A DNA stretch of 64,000 nt from Candidatus Pseudomonas phytovorans (GTDB taxonomy: Bacteria > Pseudomonadota > Gammaproteobacteria > Pseudomonadales > Pseudomonadaceae): contig CP119325.1 of NCBI GenBank assembly GCA_029202525.1, forward strand, positions 2,206,001-2,270,000, in the 5' to 3' direction. Position 1 is the stretch's first letter; the number at the start of each line of letters is the position of its first letter. Below are positions 26,064 to 35,293 of this stretch, one piece after another. Under the pieces are notes generated by a model, which did no database searches, had not been told where the DNA came from, and saw nothing but the letters and a program-made list of their open reading frames with translations. Both the position numbers and the translations under genes were made by a program.

Positions 26064-26498
26064 ATGCGCGCCATTGCCGCGTTTGCTGCCCTGCTGGCCA
26101 GCCAGGTTTGTCTGGCCGCAGCCACGCCGACTGCGACCCCGGCAGTGGCGCCTGGAAGCGTGGGCGGTCAGTTGGCGCAGATGGTTTTCGGCCTGCTGCT
26201 GGTGGTGGGCCTGATCTTCTTCCTGGCCTGGGTGCTGCGGCGCATGCAAAGTACGGCGGTCAAGGGCGGGCAGGTGATCGAGATCGTCGGCAGCCGGGCC
26301 ATCGGCCCGCGTGACCGCCTGCTGCTGGTGCAAGTGGGCAAAGAGCAGATCCTGATTGGCCACACCCCCGGTAGCATCGAAGCCCTGCATGTGCTGGCCG
26401 AACCCGTGGAAGTGCCAGCTGGCGCACGTCAGGCAACGCCGGAATTTGCCCAGCGGCTGATGGAGCTGATGGGCAAGGACCCTAAGGACAAGAAGTGA
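26064..26498 (+). CDS. fliO: Flagellar biosynthesis protein FliO (144 aa)
   Basis: FliO is a membrane scaffold that helps FliP assemble. There is a signal-like N-terminal hydrophobic stretch (FAALLASQVCLAA), a membrane helix (about 45-65, FGLLLVVGLIFFLAWVL) and the FliO cytoplasmic fold (SRAIGPRDRLLLVQVGKEQILIGH). The ATG at 26064 lies after GAAGGG; the GTG at 26052 lacks a ribosome site. It overlaps fliP as TGATG. Confidence 0.92.
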   Translation: MRAIAAFAALLASQVCLAAATPTATPAVAPGSVGGQLAQMVFGLLLVVGLIFFLAWVLRRMQSTAVKGGQVIEIVGSRAIGPRDRLLLVQVGKEQILIGHTPGSIEALHVLAEPVEVPAGARQATPEFAQRLMELMGKDPKDKK

Positions 26499-27253
26499 TG
26501 AGCGGCCCGCTGCGTATGTTGTTGACTTTGGCGCTGCTGCTGGCTGCGCCGCTGGCCCTGGCTGCCGACCCGTTGTCGATCCCGGCCATTACCCTGTCCA
26601 ACGGGGCGGACGGGCAGCAGGAGTATTCGGTCAGCCTGCAAATCTTGCTGATCATGACGGCGCTCAGCTTCATCCCGGCGTTCGTCATCCTGATGACCAG
26701 TTTCACCCGCATCATCATCGTCTTCTCGATCCTGCGCCAGGCTCTGGGCCTGCAGCAGACACCGTCGAACCAGATTCTGACCGGCATGGCGCTGTTCCTG
26801 ACCATGTTCATCATGGCACCGGTGTTCGACCGGGTGAACCAGGACGCCCTGCAGCCGTATCTCAAAGAGCAGATGACTGCCCAGCAGGCCATCGACAAGG
26901 CCCAGGTGCCGCTCAAGGACTTCATGCTGGCACAAACCCGGCAAAGCGACCTGGACCTGTTCATGCGCCTGTCCAAGCGCACCGACATCGCCGGCCCCGA
27001 TCAGGTCCCGCTGACGATTCTGGTGCCGGCATTCGTCACCTCCGAGCTGAAAACCGCGTTCCAGATCGGCTTCATGATCTTCATTCCGTTTCTGATCATC
27101 GACATGGTGGTGGCCAGTGTGCTGATGGCCATGGGCATGATGATGCTGTCGCCGCTGATCATCTCGCTACCGTTCAAGATCATGCTCTTCGTGCTGGTGG
27201 ATGGTTGGGCCCTGATCATGGGTACCCTGGCCAGCAGTTTCGGCGGCGTGTGA
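26498..27253 (+). CDS. fliP: Flagellar export gate protein FliP (251 aa)
   Basis: FliP forms the core pentamer of the type III export gate. It has an N-terminal signal peptide (LLTLALLLAAPLALA) and four membrane segments, with the family signature RIIIVFSILRQALGLQQTP. The ATG at 26498 is fused to the fliO stop; a GTG one codon earlier is less likely. Confidence 0.96.
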   Translation: MSGPLRMLLTLALLLAAPLALAADPLSIPAITLSNGADGQQEYSVSLQILLIMTALSFIPAFVILMTSFTRIIIVFSILRQALGLQQTPSNQILTGMALFLTMFIMAPVFDRVNQDALQPYLKEQMTAQQAIDKAQVPLKDFMLAQTRQSDLDLFMRLSKRTDIAGPDQVPLTILVPAFVTSELKTAFQIGFMIFIPFLIIDMVVASVLMAMGMMMLSPLIISLPFKIMLFVLVDGWALIMGTLASSFGGV

Positions 27254-27274
27254 CGCCGTCCAGGAGAACCGCCG

Positions 27275-27544
27275 ATGACACCTGAAGTAGCTGTCGACCT
27301 GTTCCGTGATGCCCTGTGGCTGACCACCCTGATGGTCGCCGTTCTGGTTGTGCCGAGCCTGTTGGTGGGTTTGGTGGTGGCGATGTTCCAGGCTGCCACG
27401 CAGATCAACGAACAGACGCTGAGCTTTCTGCCACGTTTGCTGGTAATGCTGATTACGCTGATCGTGGCCGGGCCGTGGCTGGTGCAGAAGTTCATGGAGT
27501 ACATCACCACCCTCTACACCAATATCCCGCAGTTGATCGGTTGA
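27275..27544 (+). CDS. fliQ: Flagellar export gate protein FliQ (89 aa)
   Basis: FliQ is a small two-helix membrane protein of the FliPQR export gate. Both helices are clear (LWLTTLMVAVLVVPSLLVGL and LPRLLVMLITLIVAGPWLV), with ATQINEQTLSF between. It lies between fliP and fliR, preceded by CAGGAGAA. Confidence 0.96.
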   Translation: MTPEVAVDLFRDALWLTTLMVAVLVVPSLLVGLVVAMFQAATQINEQTLSFLPRLLVMLITLIVAGPWLVQKFMEYITTLYTNIPQLIG

Positions 27545-27551
27545 CGCGGCG

Positions 27552-28328
27552 ATGCTGGAGCTGACCGACACGCAGATCGGCACCTGGGTCGCCACTTTCA
27601 TCTTGCCGCTGTTCAGGGTGACGGCGGTGTTGATGACCATGCCGATCTTTGGCACGCGCATGCTGCCAGCGCGGGTGCGCCTTTACGTCGCGGTGGCGAT
27701 TACCGTAGTGATCGTGCCGGCGCTGCCGCCGTTGCCTGAATTCGACCCTCTGAGCCTGCGAGGCCTGCTGCTGTGCGCCGAGCAGATCATTGTCGGCGCG
27801 CTGTTTGGCCTGGCCTTGCAGTTGCTGTTTCAGGCCTTCGTGATTGCCGGGCAGATCGTCGCGGTGCAGATGGGCATGGCCTTCGCCTCGATGGTCGACC
27901 CCGCCAACGGCGTGAACGTCACGGTGATCAGCCAGTTCCTGACCATGCTGGTGAGCGTGTTGTTCCTGTTGATGAATGGCCACCTGGTGGTGTTCGAGGT
28001 GCTGACCGAAAGTTTCACCACCTTGCCGGTGGGTAATGCGCTGGTGGTCAATCAGTTCTGGGAGCTGGCTGGGCGGCTGGGCTGGGTATTTGCGGCCGGC
28101 CTGTTGCTGATCCTGCCGGTGATCGCTGCGTTGCTGGTGGTGAACATTGCCTTTGGTGTGATGACCCGTGCCGCGCCGCAGCTGAACATCTTTTCCATCG
28201 GTTTTCCGCTGACGCTGGTCATGGGCATGTTCATTTTCTGGGTCGGCTTGGCCGATGTGCTGTCTCACTACCAGGCATTGGCCAGTGAAGCGCTGCAATG
28301 GCTGCGTGAACTGGCGAGGGCGCGCTGA
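27552..28328 (+). CDS. fliR: Flagellar export gate protein FliR (258 aa)
   Basis: FliR completes the FliPQR gate with one copy per export channel. Six or so hydrophobic segments are seen, and GMAFASMVDPANG is typical of the family. It starts seven bases after fliQ and ends two bases before flhB. Confidence 0.95.
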   Translation: MLELTDTQIGTWVATFILPLFRVTAVLMTMPIFGTRMLPARVRLYVAVAITVVIVPALPPLPEFDPLSLRGLLLCAEQIIVGALFGLALQLLFQAFVIAGQIVAVQMGMAFASMVDPANGVNVTVISQFLTMLVSVLFLLMNGHLVVFEVLTESFTTLPVGNALVVNQFWELAGRLGWVFAAGLLLILPVIAALLVVNIAFGVMTRAAPQLNIFSIGFPLTLVMGMFIFWVGLADVLSHYQALASEALQWLRELARAR

Positions 28329-28330
28329 AC

Positions 28331-29473
28331 ATGGCAGAGAGCGAGAGCGGTCAGGACAAGACAGAAGACCCCACCGAAAAGCGCAAGCGCGACGCCCGCG
28401 AGAAAGGCGAGATCGCCCGTTCCAAGGAGCTGAACACGGTCGCGGTGACCCTGGCTGGGGCTGGTGGCCTGTTGGCGTTCGGCGGCTATCTGGCTGAGAC
28501 ATTGCAGAGCATCATGCGCATGAACTTCAGCCTGACCCGCGACATCATTGTCGACGAACGGGCCATGGGCGCCTTCCTGCTGGCTTCGGGCAAGATGGCG
28601 ATATGGGCCGTGCAGCCGGTGCTCATCCTGCTGTTCGTGATTTCCTTCGTGGCGCCTATCGCCCTGAGTGGTTTCCTGTTTTCCGGCAGTCTGCTGCAGC
28701 CGAAATTCAGCCGCATGAACCCCCTGGCGGGGCTCAAGCGCATGTTCTCGATGCATGGCGTGACCGAGCTGCTCAAGGCCCTGGCCAAATTCTTCGTGAT
28801 CCTGGCGGTGGCAGTGGTGGTGCTGATGAATGACCGCCAGGCCTTGCTGTCGATCGCCAATGAGCCGTTGGAGCAGGCGATCATTCACAGCCTGCAGGTA
28901 GTGGGCTGGAGTACGTTGTGGATGTCTGCCGGGCTGCTGCTGATTGCGGCGGCGGACGTGCCCATCCAGCTGTACCAGACGCACAAGAAAATGAAGATGA
29001 CCAAGCAGGAAGTGCGTGACGAATACAAGGACAGTGAAGGTAAGCCCGAGGTCAAGCAACGCATTCGCCAACTGCAGCGCGAGATGTCGCAGCGGCGCAT
29101 GATGGCGGCGGTGCCGCAGGCGGATGTGATCATCACCAACCCGACGCACTATGCGGTAGCTCTGCAGTACGACCCGGAGAAGGGCGGGGCTGCACCCTTG
29201 CTGCTGGCGAAGGGCACCGACTTCATGGCCTTGAAGATTCGTGAGATTGGCGTGGAGCACAAGATCCAGATCCTCGAATCGCCGGCGCTGGCGCGGGCAA
29301 TCTACTACTCCACCGAGCCGGAGCAGGAAATCCCTGCCGGCTTGTACCTGGCGGTGGCGCAGGTGCTGGCCTACGTGTTCCAGATCCGTCAGTACCGTGC
29401 GGGTAGAGGCAAGCGGCCAGAGCCATTGAAAGAAGACCTGCCGATCCCGCCAGACCTGCGCCGCGATAGCTGA
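28331..29473 (+). CDS. flhB: Flagellar export switch protein FlhB (380 aa)
   Basis: FlhB sets export specificity through self-cleavage in its cytoplasmic domain. The N-terminus has the usual EDPTEKRKRDAREKGEIARS, then four membrane helices, then the autocleavage site NPTH at about 270-273. The part after that site resembles the separate small FhlB-type protein encoded at 49481-49825. It ends the fliL operon. Confidence 0.97.
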   Translation: MAESESGQDKTEDPTEKRKRDAREKGEIARSKELNTVAVTLAGAGGLLAFGGYLAETLQSIMRMNFSLTRDIIVDERAMGAFLLASGKMAIWAVQPVLILLFVISFVAPIALSGFLFSGSLLQPKFSRMNPLAGLKRMFSMHGVTELLKALAKFFVILAVAVVVLMNDRQALLSIANEPLEQAIIHSLQVVGWSTLWMSAGLLLIAAADVPIQLYQTHKKMKMTKQEVRDEYKDSEGKPEVKQRIRQLQREMSQRRMMAAVPQADVIITNPTHYAVALQYDPEKGGAAPLLLAKGTDFMALKIREIGVEHKIQILESPALARAIYYSTEPEQEIPAGLYLAVAQVLAYVFQIRQYRAGRGKRPEPLKEDLPIPPDLRRDS

Positions 29474-29499
29474 CAGGCGCCCGCCTCAACGCATTCTGC

Positions 29500-29545
29500 G
29501 CCTGCGAGATCGAGCGCCGCGCGGGCGGCGCTCGATCTCGCAGGC
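29500..29545. terminator. Perfect 21-bp hairpin between flhB and flhA
   Basis: Bases 29500-29520 are an exact reverse complement of 29525-29545 with a four-base GCGG loop. The same core (ATCGAGCGCCGC) is found in the long repeat after fliJ. No T-run follows. It probably ends the flhB transcript and blocks read-through into the flhA promoter region. Confidence 0.75.
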
Positions 29546-29582
29546 ACAAAAAATCTCAAGGCGAACACCCACCAGGCAAAGT

Positions 29583-29598
29583 TGGAAGGCTTCTTGCA
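29583..29598 (+). promoter_or_regulatory. Sigma-54 promoter of flhA-flhF-fleN-fliA
   Basis: TTGGAA-N6-TTGCA has GG at 29584-29585 and GC at 29596-29597 with ten bases between. Transcription from about 29609 leaves a 45-base leader before flhA. Confidence 0.85.
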
Positions 29599-29653
29599 AT
29601 GCCAGCCGCAGGCGCCCCCTGGGCGTCAAAGTTTTGCATCAAGAGGACTCGCG

Positions 29654-31783
29654 GTGGATCGCACTCAGTTAATCAGCAACGCCCGCAATAACCTGGCCGG
29701 TCTCGGCCGGGGCAACCTGGGTGTGCCGCTGTTGCTGCTGGTGATGTTGGCAATGATGATGTTGCCGATACCGCCGTTCCTGCTCGACGTGTTCTTCACC
29801 TTCAACATCGCTTTGTCGATCGTGGTGCTGCTGGTCTGCGTGTACGCCCTGCGCCCGCTGGACTTCGCCGCCTTCCCCACCATCCTGCTGGTGGCCACGC
29901 TGTTGCGCCTGGCCCTGAACGTCGCTTCCACTCGCGTGGTGATGCTGCACGGCCAAGAGGGCCACGGCGCTGCCGGTAAGGTGATCCAGGCCTTCGGTGA
30001 GGTGGTGATCGGCGGTAACTACGTGGTCGGTGGCGTGGTGTTTGCCATCCTCATGATCATCAACTTCGTGGTGGTGACCAAGGGTGCCGGGCGTATCTCG
30101 GAAGTGAGCGCGCGTTTCACCCTCGACGCCATGCCCGGCAAGCAGATGGCCATTGACGCCGACCTCAACGCCGGCCTGATCGACCAGGCCCAGGCCAAGC
30201 ATCGCCGTGCCGAGGTGGCCCAGGAGGCCGAGTTCTACGGCTCGATGGACGGTGCCAGCAAGTTCGTCCGCGGTGATGCCATCGCCGGCCTGCTGATCCT
30301 GTTCATCAACCTGATCGGTGGCATGCTGATCGGCATGCTGCAGCACGGTATGACCTTCGGCGATGCCGGCAAGGTGTACGCCTTGCTGACCATCGGTGAC
30401 GGTTTGGTGGCGCAATTGCCATCACTGCTGCTGTCCACCGCTGCCGCGATCATGGTCACCCGCGCCTCGGGCTCCGAGGATATGGGCAAGCTGATCAACC
30501 GGCAGATGTTCGATTCGCCCAGGGCCCTGGCGGTGTCCGGTGCACTGATGATCATCATGGGCCTGGTCCCTGGCATGCCTCACGTGGCCTTCCTCAGCCT
30601 TGGCCTGCTGGCGTGTGGCGGCGCCTACCTGGTGTGGAAGAAGCAGCACAAGGTCAAGCTGGAGGCGCAACAAGAGGCGCAGCGCCAGCAAGACCTGTTG
30701 CCCTCGCCACAGCGCGCGCTGGATACCAAGGAGCTCGGCTGGGACGATGTGACGCCCATCGACATGATCGGCCTGGAAGTCGGTTACCGGCTGATCCCGT
30801 TGGTCGACCGCAACCAGGGCGGCCAGTTGCTGGCGCGGATCAAGGGTGTGCGCAAGAAGCTGTCCCAGGACCTGGGTTTTCTCATGCCCACCGTGCACAT
30901 TCGCGACAACCTCGACCTGCAGCCCAGCGCTTATCGTCTGACCCTCATGGGGGTGATCCTGGCCGAAGCCGAGATCTACCCGGACCGGGAGCTGGCGATC
31001 AACCCGGGGCAAGTGTTCGGCACCCTGAACGGCATTGCCGCACGCGACCCGGCGTTCGGCCTGGAAGCCGTGTGGATCGACGTCGGTCAGCGTTCCCAGG
31101 CGCAGTCGCTGGGTTATACGGTGGTTGACGCGAGCACCGTGGTGGCCACTCACCTCAACCAGATCTTGCAGAAACACTGCCACGAGCTGATCGGCCACGA
31201 AGAGGTTCAGCAACTGCTGCAGGTGCTGGCCAAGGCATCGCCTAAACTTGCCGAAGAACTGGTGCCCGGTGTCATTTCCTTGTCGGGCTTGCTCAAGGTG
31301 CTGCAAGCGCTGTTGTCGGAGCAAGTGCCGGTACGCGATATTCGCAGTATTGCCGAGGCCATCGCGAATAACGCGGGCAAGAGTCAAGATACCGCCGCGC
31401 TGGTGGCGGTGGTGCGCGTCGGATTGTGTCGCGCCATCGTGCAAAGCATTGTCGGCGTTGAGTCGGAGCTACCAGTTATTACCCTGGAGCCAAGGTTGGA
31501 ACAGATTTTGCTCAATAGTCTGCAAAGGGCCGGGCAGGGTCAGGAAGACGGTGTTCTTCTGGAGCCTAGCATGGCCGAGAAGCTGCAACGTTCGCTGATT
31601 GAAGCGGCCCAGCGCCAGGAAATGCAGGGCCAGCCGGCCATCCTCCTGGTCGCCGGCCCAATCCGCGCCATGTTGTCGCGTTTCGGTCGCCTGGCTGTAC
31701 CGAATTTGCATGTTCTGGCGTATCAGGAAATACCGGACAACAAGCAAGTCACCATCGTTGCCACCGTGGGCCCTAACGGCTGA
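29654..31783 (+). CDS. flhA: Flagellar export platform protein FlhA (709 aa)
   Basis: FlhA forms the nonameric export platform. Eight N-terminal membrane helices, the FHIPEP signature region (ATLLRLALNVASTRVVML) and the large cytoplasmic substrate/chaperone-binding domain are present. The GTG at 29654 is used: AGAGG lies seven bases upstream and the product begins DRTQLISNAR after the initiator, as in other pseudomonads. The longer frame from 29582 starts inside the sigma-54 promoter and cannot be the real start. Confidence 0.96.
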   Translation: MDRTQLISNARNNLAGLGRGNLGVPLLLLVMLAMMMLPIPPFLLDVFFTFNIALSIVVLLVCVYALRPLDFAAFPTILLVATLLRLALNVASTRVVMLHGQEGHGAAGKVIQAFGEVVIGGNYVVGGVVFAILMIINFVVVTKGAGRISEVSARFTLDAMPGKQMAIDADLNAGLIDQAQAKHRRAEVAQEAEFYGSMDGASKFVRGDAIAGLLILFINLIGGMLIGMLQHGMTFGDAGKVYALLTIGDGLVAQLPSLLLSTAAAIMVTRASGSEDMGKLINRQMFDSPRALAVSGALMIIMGLVPGMPHVAFLSLGLLACGGAYLVWKKQHKVKLEAQQEAQRQQDLLPSPQRALDTKELGWDDVTPIDMIGLEVGYRLIPLVDRNQGGQLLARIKGVRKKLSQDLGFLMPTVHIRDNLDLQPSAYRLTLMGVILAEAEIYPDRELAINPGQVFGTLNGIAARDPAFGLEAVWIDVGQRSQAQSLGYTVVDASTVVATHLNQILQKHCHELIGHEEVQQLLQVLAKASPKLAEELVPGVISLSGLLKVLQALLSEQVPVRDIRSIAEAIANNAGKSQDTAALVAVVRVGLCRAIVQSIVGVESELPVITLEPRLEQILLNSLQRAGQGQEDGVLLEPSMAEKLQRSLIEAAQRQEMQGQPAILLVAGPIRAMLSRFGRLAVPNLHVLAYQEIPDNKQVTIVATVGPNG

Positions 31784-31794
31784 GGTAGTGGATA

Positions 31795-33114
31795 ATGCAA
31801 GTTAAGCGATTTTTCGCCGCCGATATGCGTCAGGCCATGAAACTGGTCCGTGACGAGCTGGGCGCCGATGCCGCGATCATTGGCAACCGCCGCATTGCCG
31901 GTGGTGTCGAACTGACGGCCGCGCTGGACTACAAGCTGTCCGCCCTGGCCCCGCGCGTGCCCAACGCCGAACTGGAAGAAGAGCTGCGCAAGACCCATAC
32001 GCGCATCGCCACTGCCCAGGCCGAGCTGGATCACCGCCCGGACAGTAGCGACAACAACCGCCAATTGTTTGCCGGGCAGTCGCTGACGGCAGCCGAGCCG
32101 TTGATCGAGCCGCACGTCGATGCCCCTGAGGCTGCTGCCGCCCCTGCTGCCGCCCCTGCTGCAGCGCCGGTCGACCCGCGCCTGTTCGATGCCATGCGCT
32201 CCGAGCTGTCGGGCCTGCGCGAGCTGCTTGAAGTACAACTTGGTTCATTGGCCTGGAATCAGCTACAGGGCAGCAAACCGCAGCAGGCCAACATTTGGCG
32301 CCGCCTGCAGCGCATCGGCCTGTCCGGTCCGATTGCCCGCGAACTGCTGGACCTGACCACCGAGATCGAAGAGCCTCGTCAGGCTTGGCGCATGCTGCTG
32401 GCGCACCTGGCGCGGATGATCGAAATTCCTGAAGTCGAGCCGATCGAAGAGGGCGGGGTAATCGCCATGGTCGGCCCGGCCGGCATGGGCAAGACCACCA
32501 CCCTGGCCAAGCTCGCCGCGCGCTACGTGCTCAAGTACGGCGCGCAGAACCTGGCGCTGGTGAGCATGGACAGCTTTCGTATCGGTGCTCAGGAACAGCT
32601 CAAGACCCTGGGCCGAATCCTCAATGTGCCAGTGACCTACGTCGACCCGGGCCAGTCGCTGGCCGCGGCGCTGGAGCCACTGCTGCGCAAGCGCGTCGTG
32701 CTGATCGACACTGCCGGCCTGCAGGCCAGCGACCCGGCGCTGCGCATGCAGTTGGAAACCCTGGCCGGGCGCGGCATTGCCGCGAAGAACTACCTGGTGC
32801 TGGCCACCACCAGCCAGAAGCAGGTGCTGACCGCCGCCTACCACAGCTACAAGCGCTGCGGCCTGGCCGGTTGCATCCTGACCAAGCTGGATGAAACGGC
32901 AAGCCTCGGCGATGTGCTGAGCCTTGCCATCAGTCATGAATTGCCTGTGGCCTATCTCACCGATGGCCCGCGCATTCCTGACGACCTGCACCTGCCGCGT
33001 GGCCACCAGCTGGTCTCCCGTGCGGTCAATGTGCAGCAGCAGGACGAGCCCAGCGAAGAGGCCATGGCCGACATGTTCGCTGATCTCTATCACAACCCCC
33101 GGCGAGCGGGTTGA
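31795..33114 (+). CDS. flhF: Flagellar placement GTPase FlhF (439 aa)
   Basis: FlhF is an SRP-type GTPase that places the flagellum at the pole. The N-terminal B domain ends in an Ala/Pro-rich linker (about 108-125). The NG domain has G1 GPAGMGKTTT (about 226-235), G3 VLIDTAGL and G4 TKLDE. It lies eleven bases after flhA and works with FleN downstream. Confidence 0.96.
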   Translation: MQVKRFFAADMRQAMKLVRDELGADAAIIGNRRIAGGVELTAALDYKLSALAPRVPNAELEEELRKTHTRIATAQAELDHRPDSSDNNRQLFAGQSLTAAEPLIEPHVDAPEAAAAPAAAPAAAPVDPRLFDAMRSELSGLRELLEVQLGSLAWNQLQGSKPQQANIWRRLQRIGLSGPIARELLDLTTEIEEPRQAWRMLLAHLARMIEIPEVEPIEEGGVIAMVGPAGMGKTTTLAKLAARYVLKYGAQNLALVSMDSFRIGAQEQLKTLGRILNVPVTYVDPGQSLAAALEPLLRKRVVLIDTAGLQASDPALRMQLETLAGRGIAAKNYLVLATTSQKQVLTAAYHSYKRCGLAGCILTKLDETASLGDVLSLAISHELPVAYLTDGPRIPDDLHLPRGHQLVSRAVNVQQQDEPSEEAMADMFADLYHNPRRAG

Positions 33115-33207
33115 ACATGAAGCGTGTGCAAAGTAGCTATGCCAAGGGGTACGCAGAATTGCCCCACGTGTGGCCTGAGTCCCAGCGAGACAAGGTAAAG
33201 AGCAGAC

Positions 33208-34041
33208 ATGGGTAGCATGCATCCCGTACAGGTGATCGCCGTAACCGGTGGCAAAGGTGGCGTCGGCAAGACTAACGTTTCAGTGAACCTGTCCCTGGCG
33301 CTGGCCGAGCTTGGCCGCAGGGTCATGTTGCTGGACGCCGACCTGGGCCTGGCCAACGTCGACGTATTGCTGGGCCTTACCCCCAAACGTACCCTGGCCG
33401 ATGTCATCGAGGGGCGCTGCGAGCTGCGCGACGTGATGTTGCAGGGCCCTGGCGGTGTGCGCATCGTGCCGGCGGCCTCGGGCACCCAGAGCATGGTGCA
33501 CCTGGCCCCGGCCCAGCATGCCGGGCTGATCCAGGCGTTCAGTGAAATCGGCGACAACCTCGACGTGCTGGTGATCGACACCGCTGCGGGTATCGGTGAA
33601 TCGGTGGTCAGCTTCGTTCGCGCCGCCCAGGAAGTGCTGCTGGTGGTGTGCGACGAGCCCACCTCGATCACCGACGCTTACGCCCTGATCAAGCTGCTCA
33701 ACCGTGACTACGGCATGAACCGGTTCCGTGTGCTGGCCAACATGGCGCAAAGCCCGCAGGAAGGGCGCAACCTGTTCGCCAAGCTGACCAAGGTTACCGA
33801 CCGCTTCCTCGACGTTGCCCTGCAGTACGTGGGCGCCGTGCCCTACGACGAGTGCGTGCGCAAGGCGGTTCAGAAGCAGCGCGCCGTCTACGAAGCCTTC
33901 CCCCGCTCCAAGTGCGCGCTGGCCTTCAAGGCCATTGCCCAGAAGGTCGATAGCTGGCCGCTGCCGGCCAATCCGCGCGGCCACCTGGAGTTCTTCGTCG
34001 AGCGCCTGGTGCAACCCACCAGCGCGGGACCCGTGCTATGA
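33208..34041 (+). CDS. fleN: Flagellar number regulator FleN (277 aa)
   Basis: FleN (FlhG) is a MinD/ParA-like ATPase that limits flagellar number by restraining FleQ. The deviant Walker A is GGKGGVGKTN near residue 14, with LLDADLGLANVD and LVIDTAAGIG following. Its start at 33208 gives the typical MGSMHPVQV. It overlaps fliA by ATGA. Confidence 0.97.
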   Translation: MGSMHPVQVIAVTGGKGGVGKTNVSVNLSLALAELGRRVMLLDADLGLANVDVLLGLTPKRTLADVIEGRCELRDVMLQGPGGVRIVPAASGTQSMVHLAPAQHAGLIQAFSEIGDNLDVLVIDTAAGIGESVVSFVRAAQEVLLVVCDEPTSITDAYALIKLLNRDYGMNRFRVLANMAQSPQEGRNLFAKLTKVTDRFLDVALQYVGAVPYDECVRKAVQKQRAVYEAFPRSKCALAFKAIAQKVDSWPLPANPRGHLEFFVERLVQPTSAGPVL

Positions 34042-34778
34042 GCGCCAGTGGCTTCAAGATGTACAGCAGGGCGGCCAAAGATGCCCAGTACGAGCTGATC
34101 GAACGTTATGCCCCGCTGGTCAAGCGCATTGCCTACCACCTGTTGGCACGGTTGCCGGCCAACGTGCAGGTCGAAGACCTGATCCAGGCCGGCATGATCG
34201 GCCTGCTTGAAGTGTCCAACAAATATGACGCCAGCAAAGGCGCCAGTTTCGAAACCTATGCCGGCATCCGCATCCGCGGGGCCATGCTGGACGAGGTGCG
34301 CAAGGGCGACTGGGCACCGCGTTCGGTGCACCGCAACACCCGCATGGTCAGTGACGCGATGCGTGCCGTTGAAGCCAGAACCGGCCGCGACGCTAAAGAT
34401 CATGAAGTTGCTGCCGAACTCCAATTGAGTCTCGATGATTACTACGGGATCTTGAACGATACCTTGGGCAGCCGCTTGTTCAGCTTTGACGACCTGTTGC
34501 AGGACGGCGAGCACGAGGGGCTGCATGAGGATGGCGCTAGTGGCCATGTGGAACCGGCGCGTGGCCTGGAGGACGAACGCTTCCAGGCTGCCCTGACGGA
34601 GGCCATTGCCAACCTGCCGGAGCGTGAGCGCCTGGTGCTGGCGCTGTACTACGACGAAGAGCTGAACCTCAAGGAAATCGGCGAGGTGCTTGGGGTCAGT
34701 GAGTCGAGGGTCAGCCAACTGCACAGCCAATGTGCCGCGCGTCTGCGTAGCCGCCTTGGGGAATGGCGGGCTCGTTGA
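34038..34778 (+). CDS. fliA: Flagellar sigma factor FliA, sigma-28 (246 aa)
   Basis: FliA directs transcription of filament and many chemotaxis genes once FlgM is exported. Region 2 (VEDLIQAGMIGLLE, FETYAGIRIRGAMLDEVR) and region 4 (LNLKEIGEVLGVSESRVSQL) are complete. The start overlaps the fleN stop (ATGA). Confidence 0.97.
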   Translation: MSASGFKMYSRAAKDAQYELIERYAPLVKRIAYHLLARLPANVQVEDLIQAGMIGLLEVSNKYDASKGASFETYAGIRIRGAMLDEVRKGDWAPRSVHRNTRMVSDAMRAVEARTGRDAKDHEVAAELQLSLDDYYGILNDTLGSRLFSFDDLLQDGEHEGLHEDGASGHVEPARGLEDERFQAALTEAIANLPERERLVLALYYDEELNLKEIGEVLGVSESRVSQLHSQCAARLRSRLGEWRAR

Positions 34779-34844
34779 GCCCAGTGTCGTTGCAGTCGTT
34801 TTCCACGTGCATTTTCCACGTTGTACCGAATTGAATGAGTGCGT

Positions 34845-34860
34845 GCCCGGTCGGCCGGGC
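34845..34860 (+). terminator. GC hairpin between fliA and cheY
   Basis: GCCCGG (34845-34850) pairs with CCGGGC (34855-34860) around a TCGG tetraloop. No T-run follows. It lies 17 bases before the cheY ribosome site, so it may attenuate read-through or stabilise the cheY leader rather than fully terminate. Confidence 0.4.
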
Positions 34861-34898
34861 GCGTTTGAGACTGCTTGGAGGTCTAATTGGACAAGAAC

Positions 34899-35273
34899 AT
34901 GAAAATCCTCATCGTTGACGACTTTTCGACGATGCGGCGGATCATCAAGAACCTGTTGCGTGACTTGGGCTTCACCAACACCGACGAAGCCGACGATGGC
35001 ATCACTGCGCTGCCGATGCTGCAAAGGGGCGCCTACGACTTCCTGGTGACCGACTGGAACATGCCCGGCATGTCCGGCATCGACCTGCTGCGCAAAGTGC
35101 GTGCCGACGAGCAGTTGAAGACCTTGCCAGTATTGATGGTGACCGCTGAAGCCAAGCGCGACCAGATCATCGAAGCGGCCCAGGCCGGCGTCAATGGTTA
35201 TGTGGTCAAGCCGTTCACCGCTCAGGTGCTCAAAGAAAAGATCGAGAAGATCTTCGAACGCGTCAACGGCTGA
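34899..35273 (+). CDS. cheY: Chemotaxis response regulator CheY (124 aa)
   Basis: CheY-P binds FliM to change motor rotation. The single receiver domain has the acidic pair in LIVDDF, the phospho-acceptor in FLVTDWNMPGM, threonine in MVTAEAKRDQ and lysine in VVKPFTA. The usual 124-residue start (MKILIVDD) is at 34899. However, the only good ribosome site, GGAGG at 34877-34881, fits a TTG at 34887 that would add four residues (MDKN), so that start may be used. Confidence 0.96.
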   Translation: MKILIVDDFSTMRRIIKNLLRDLGFTNTDEADDGITALPMLQRGAYDFLVTDWNMPGMSGIDLLRKVRADEQLKTLPVLMVTAEAKRDQIIEAAQAGVNGYVVKPFTAQVLKEKIEKIFERVNG

Positions 35274-35293
35274 GTCACGTCAGGGGGCGCGCC

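Noticed and set aside
29582..29653. Upstream extension of flhA
   Set aside because: It begins inside the -24 element of the flhA promoter, so it would not be transcribed.
33217..33300. Plasmid partition system from ParA-like genes fleN and parC
   Set aside because: Both genes lie in conserved flagellar/chemotaxis order and lack a ParB gene or clear parS sites.
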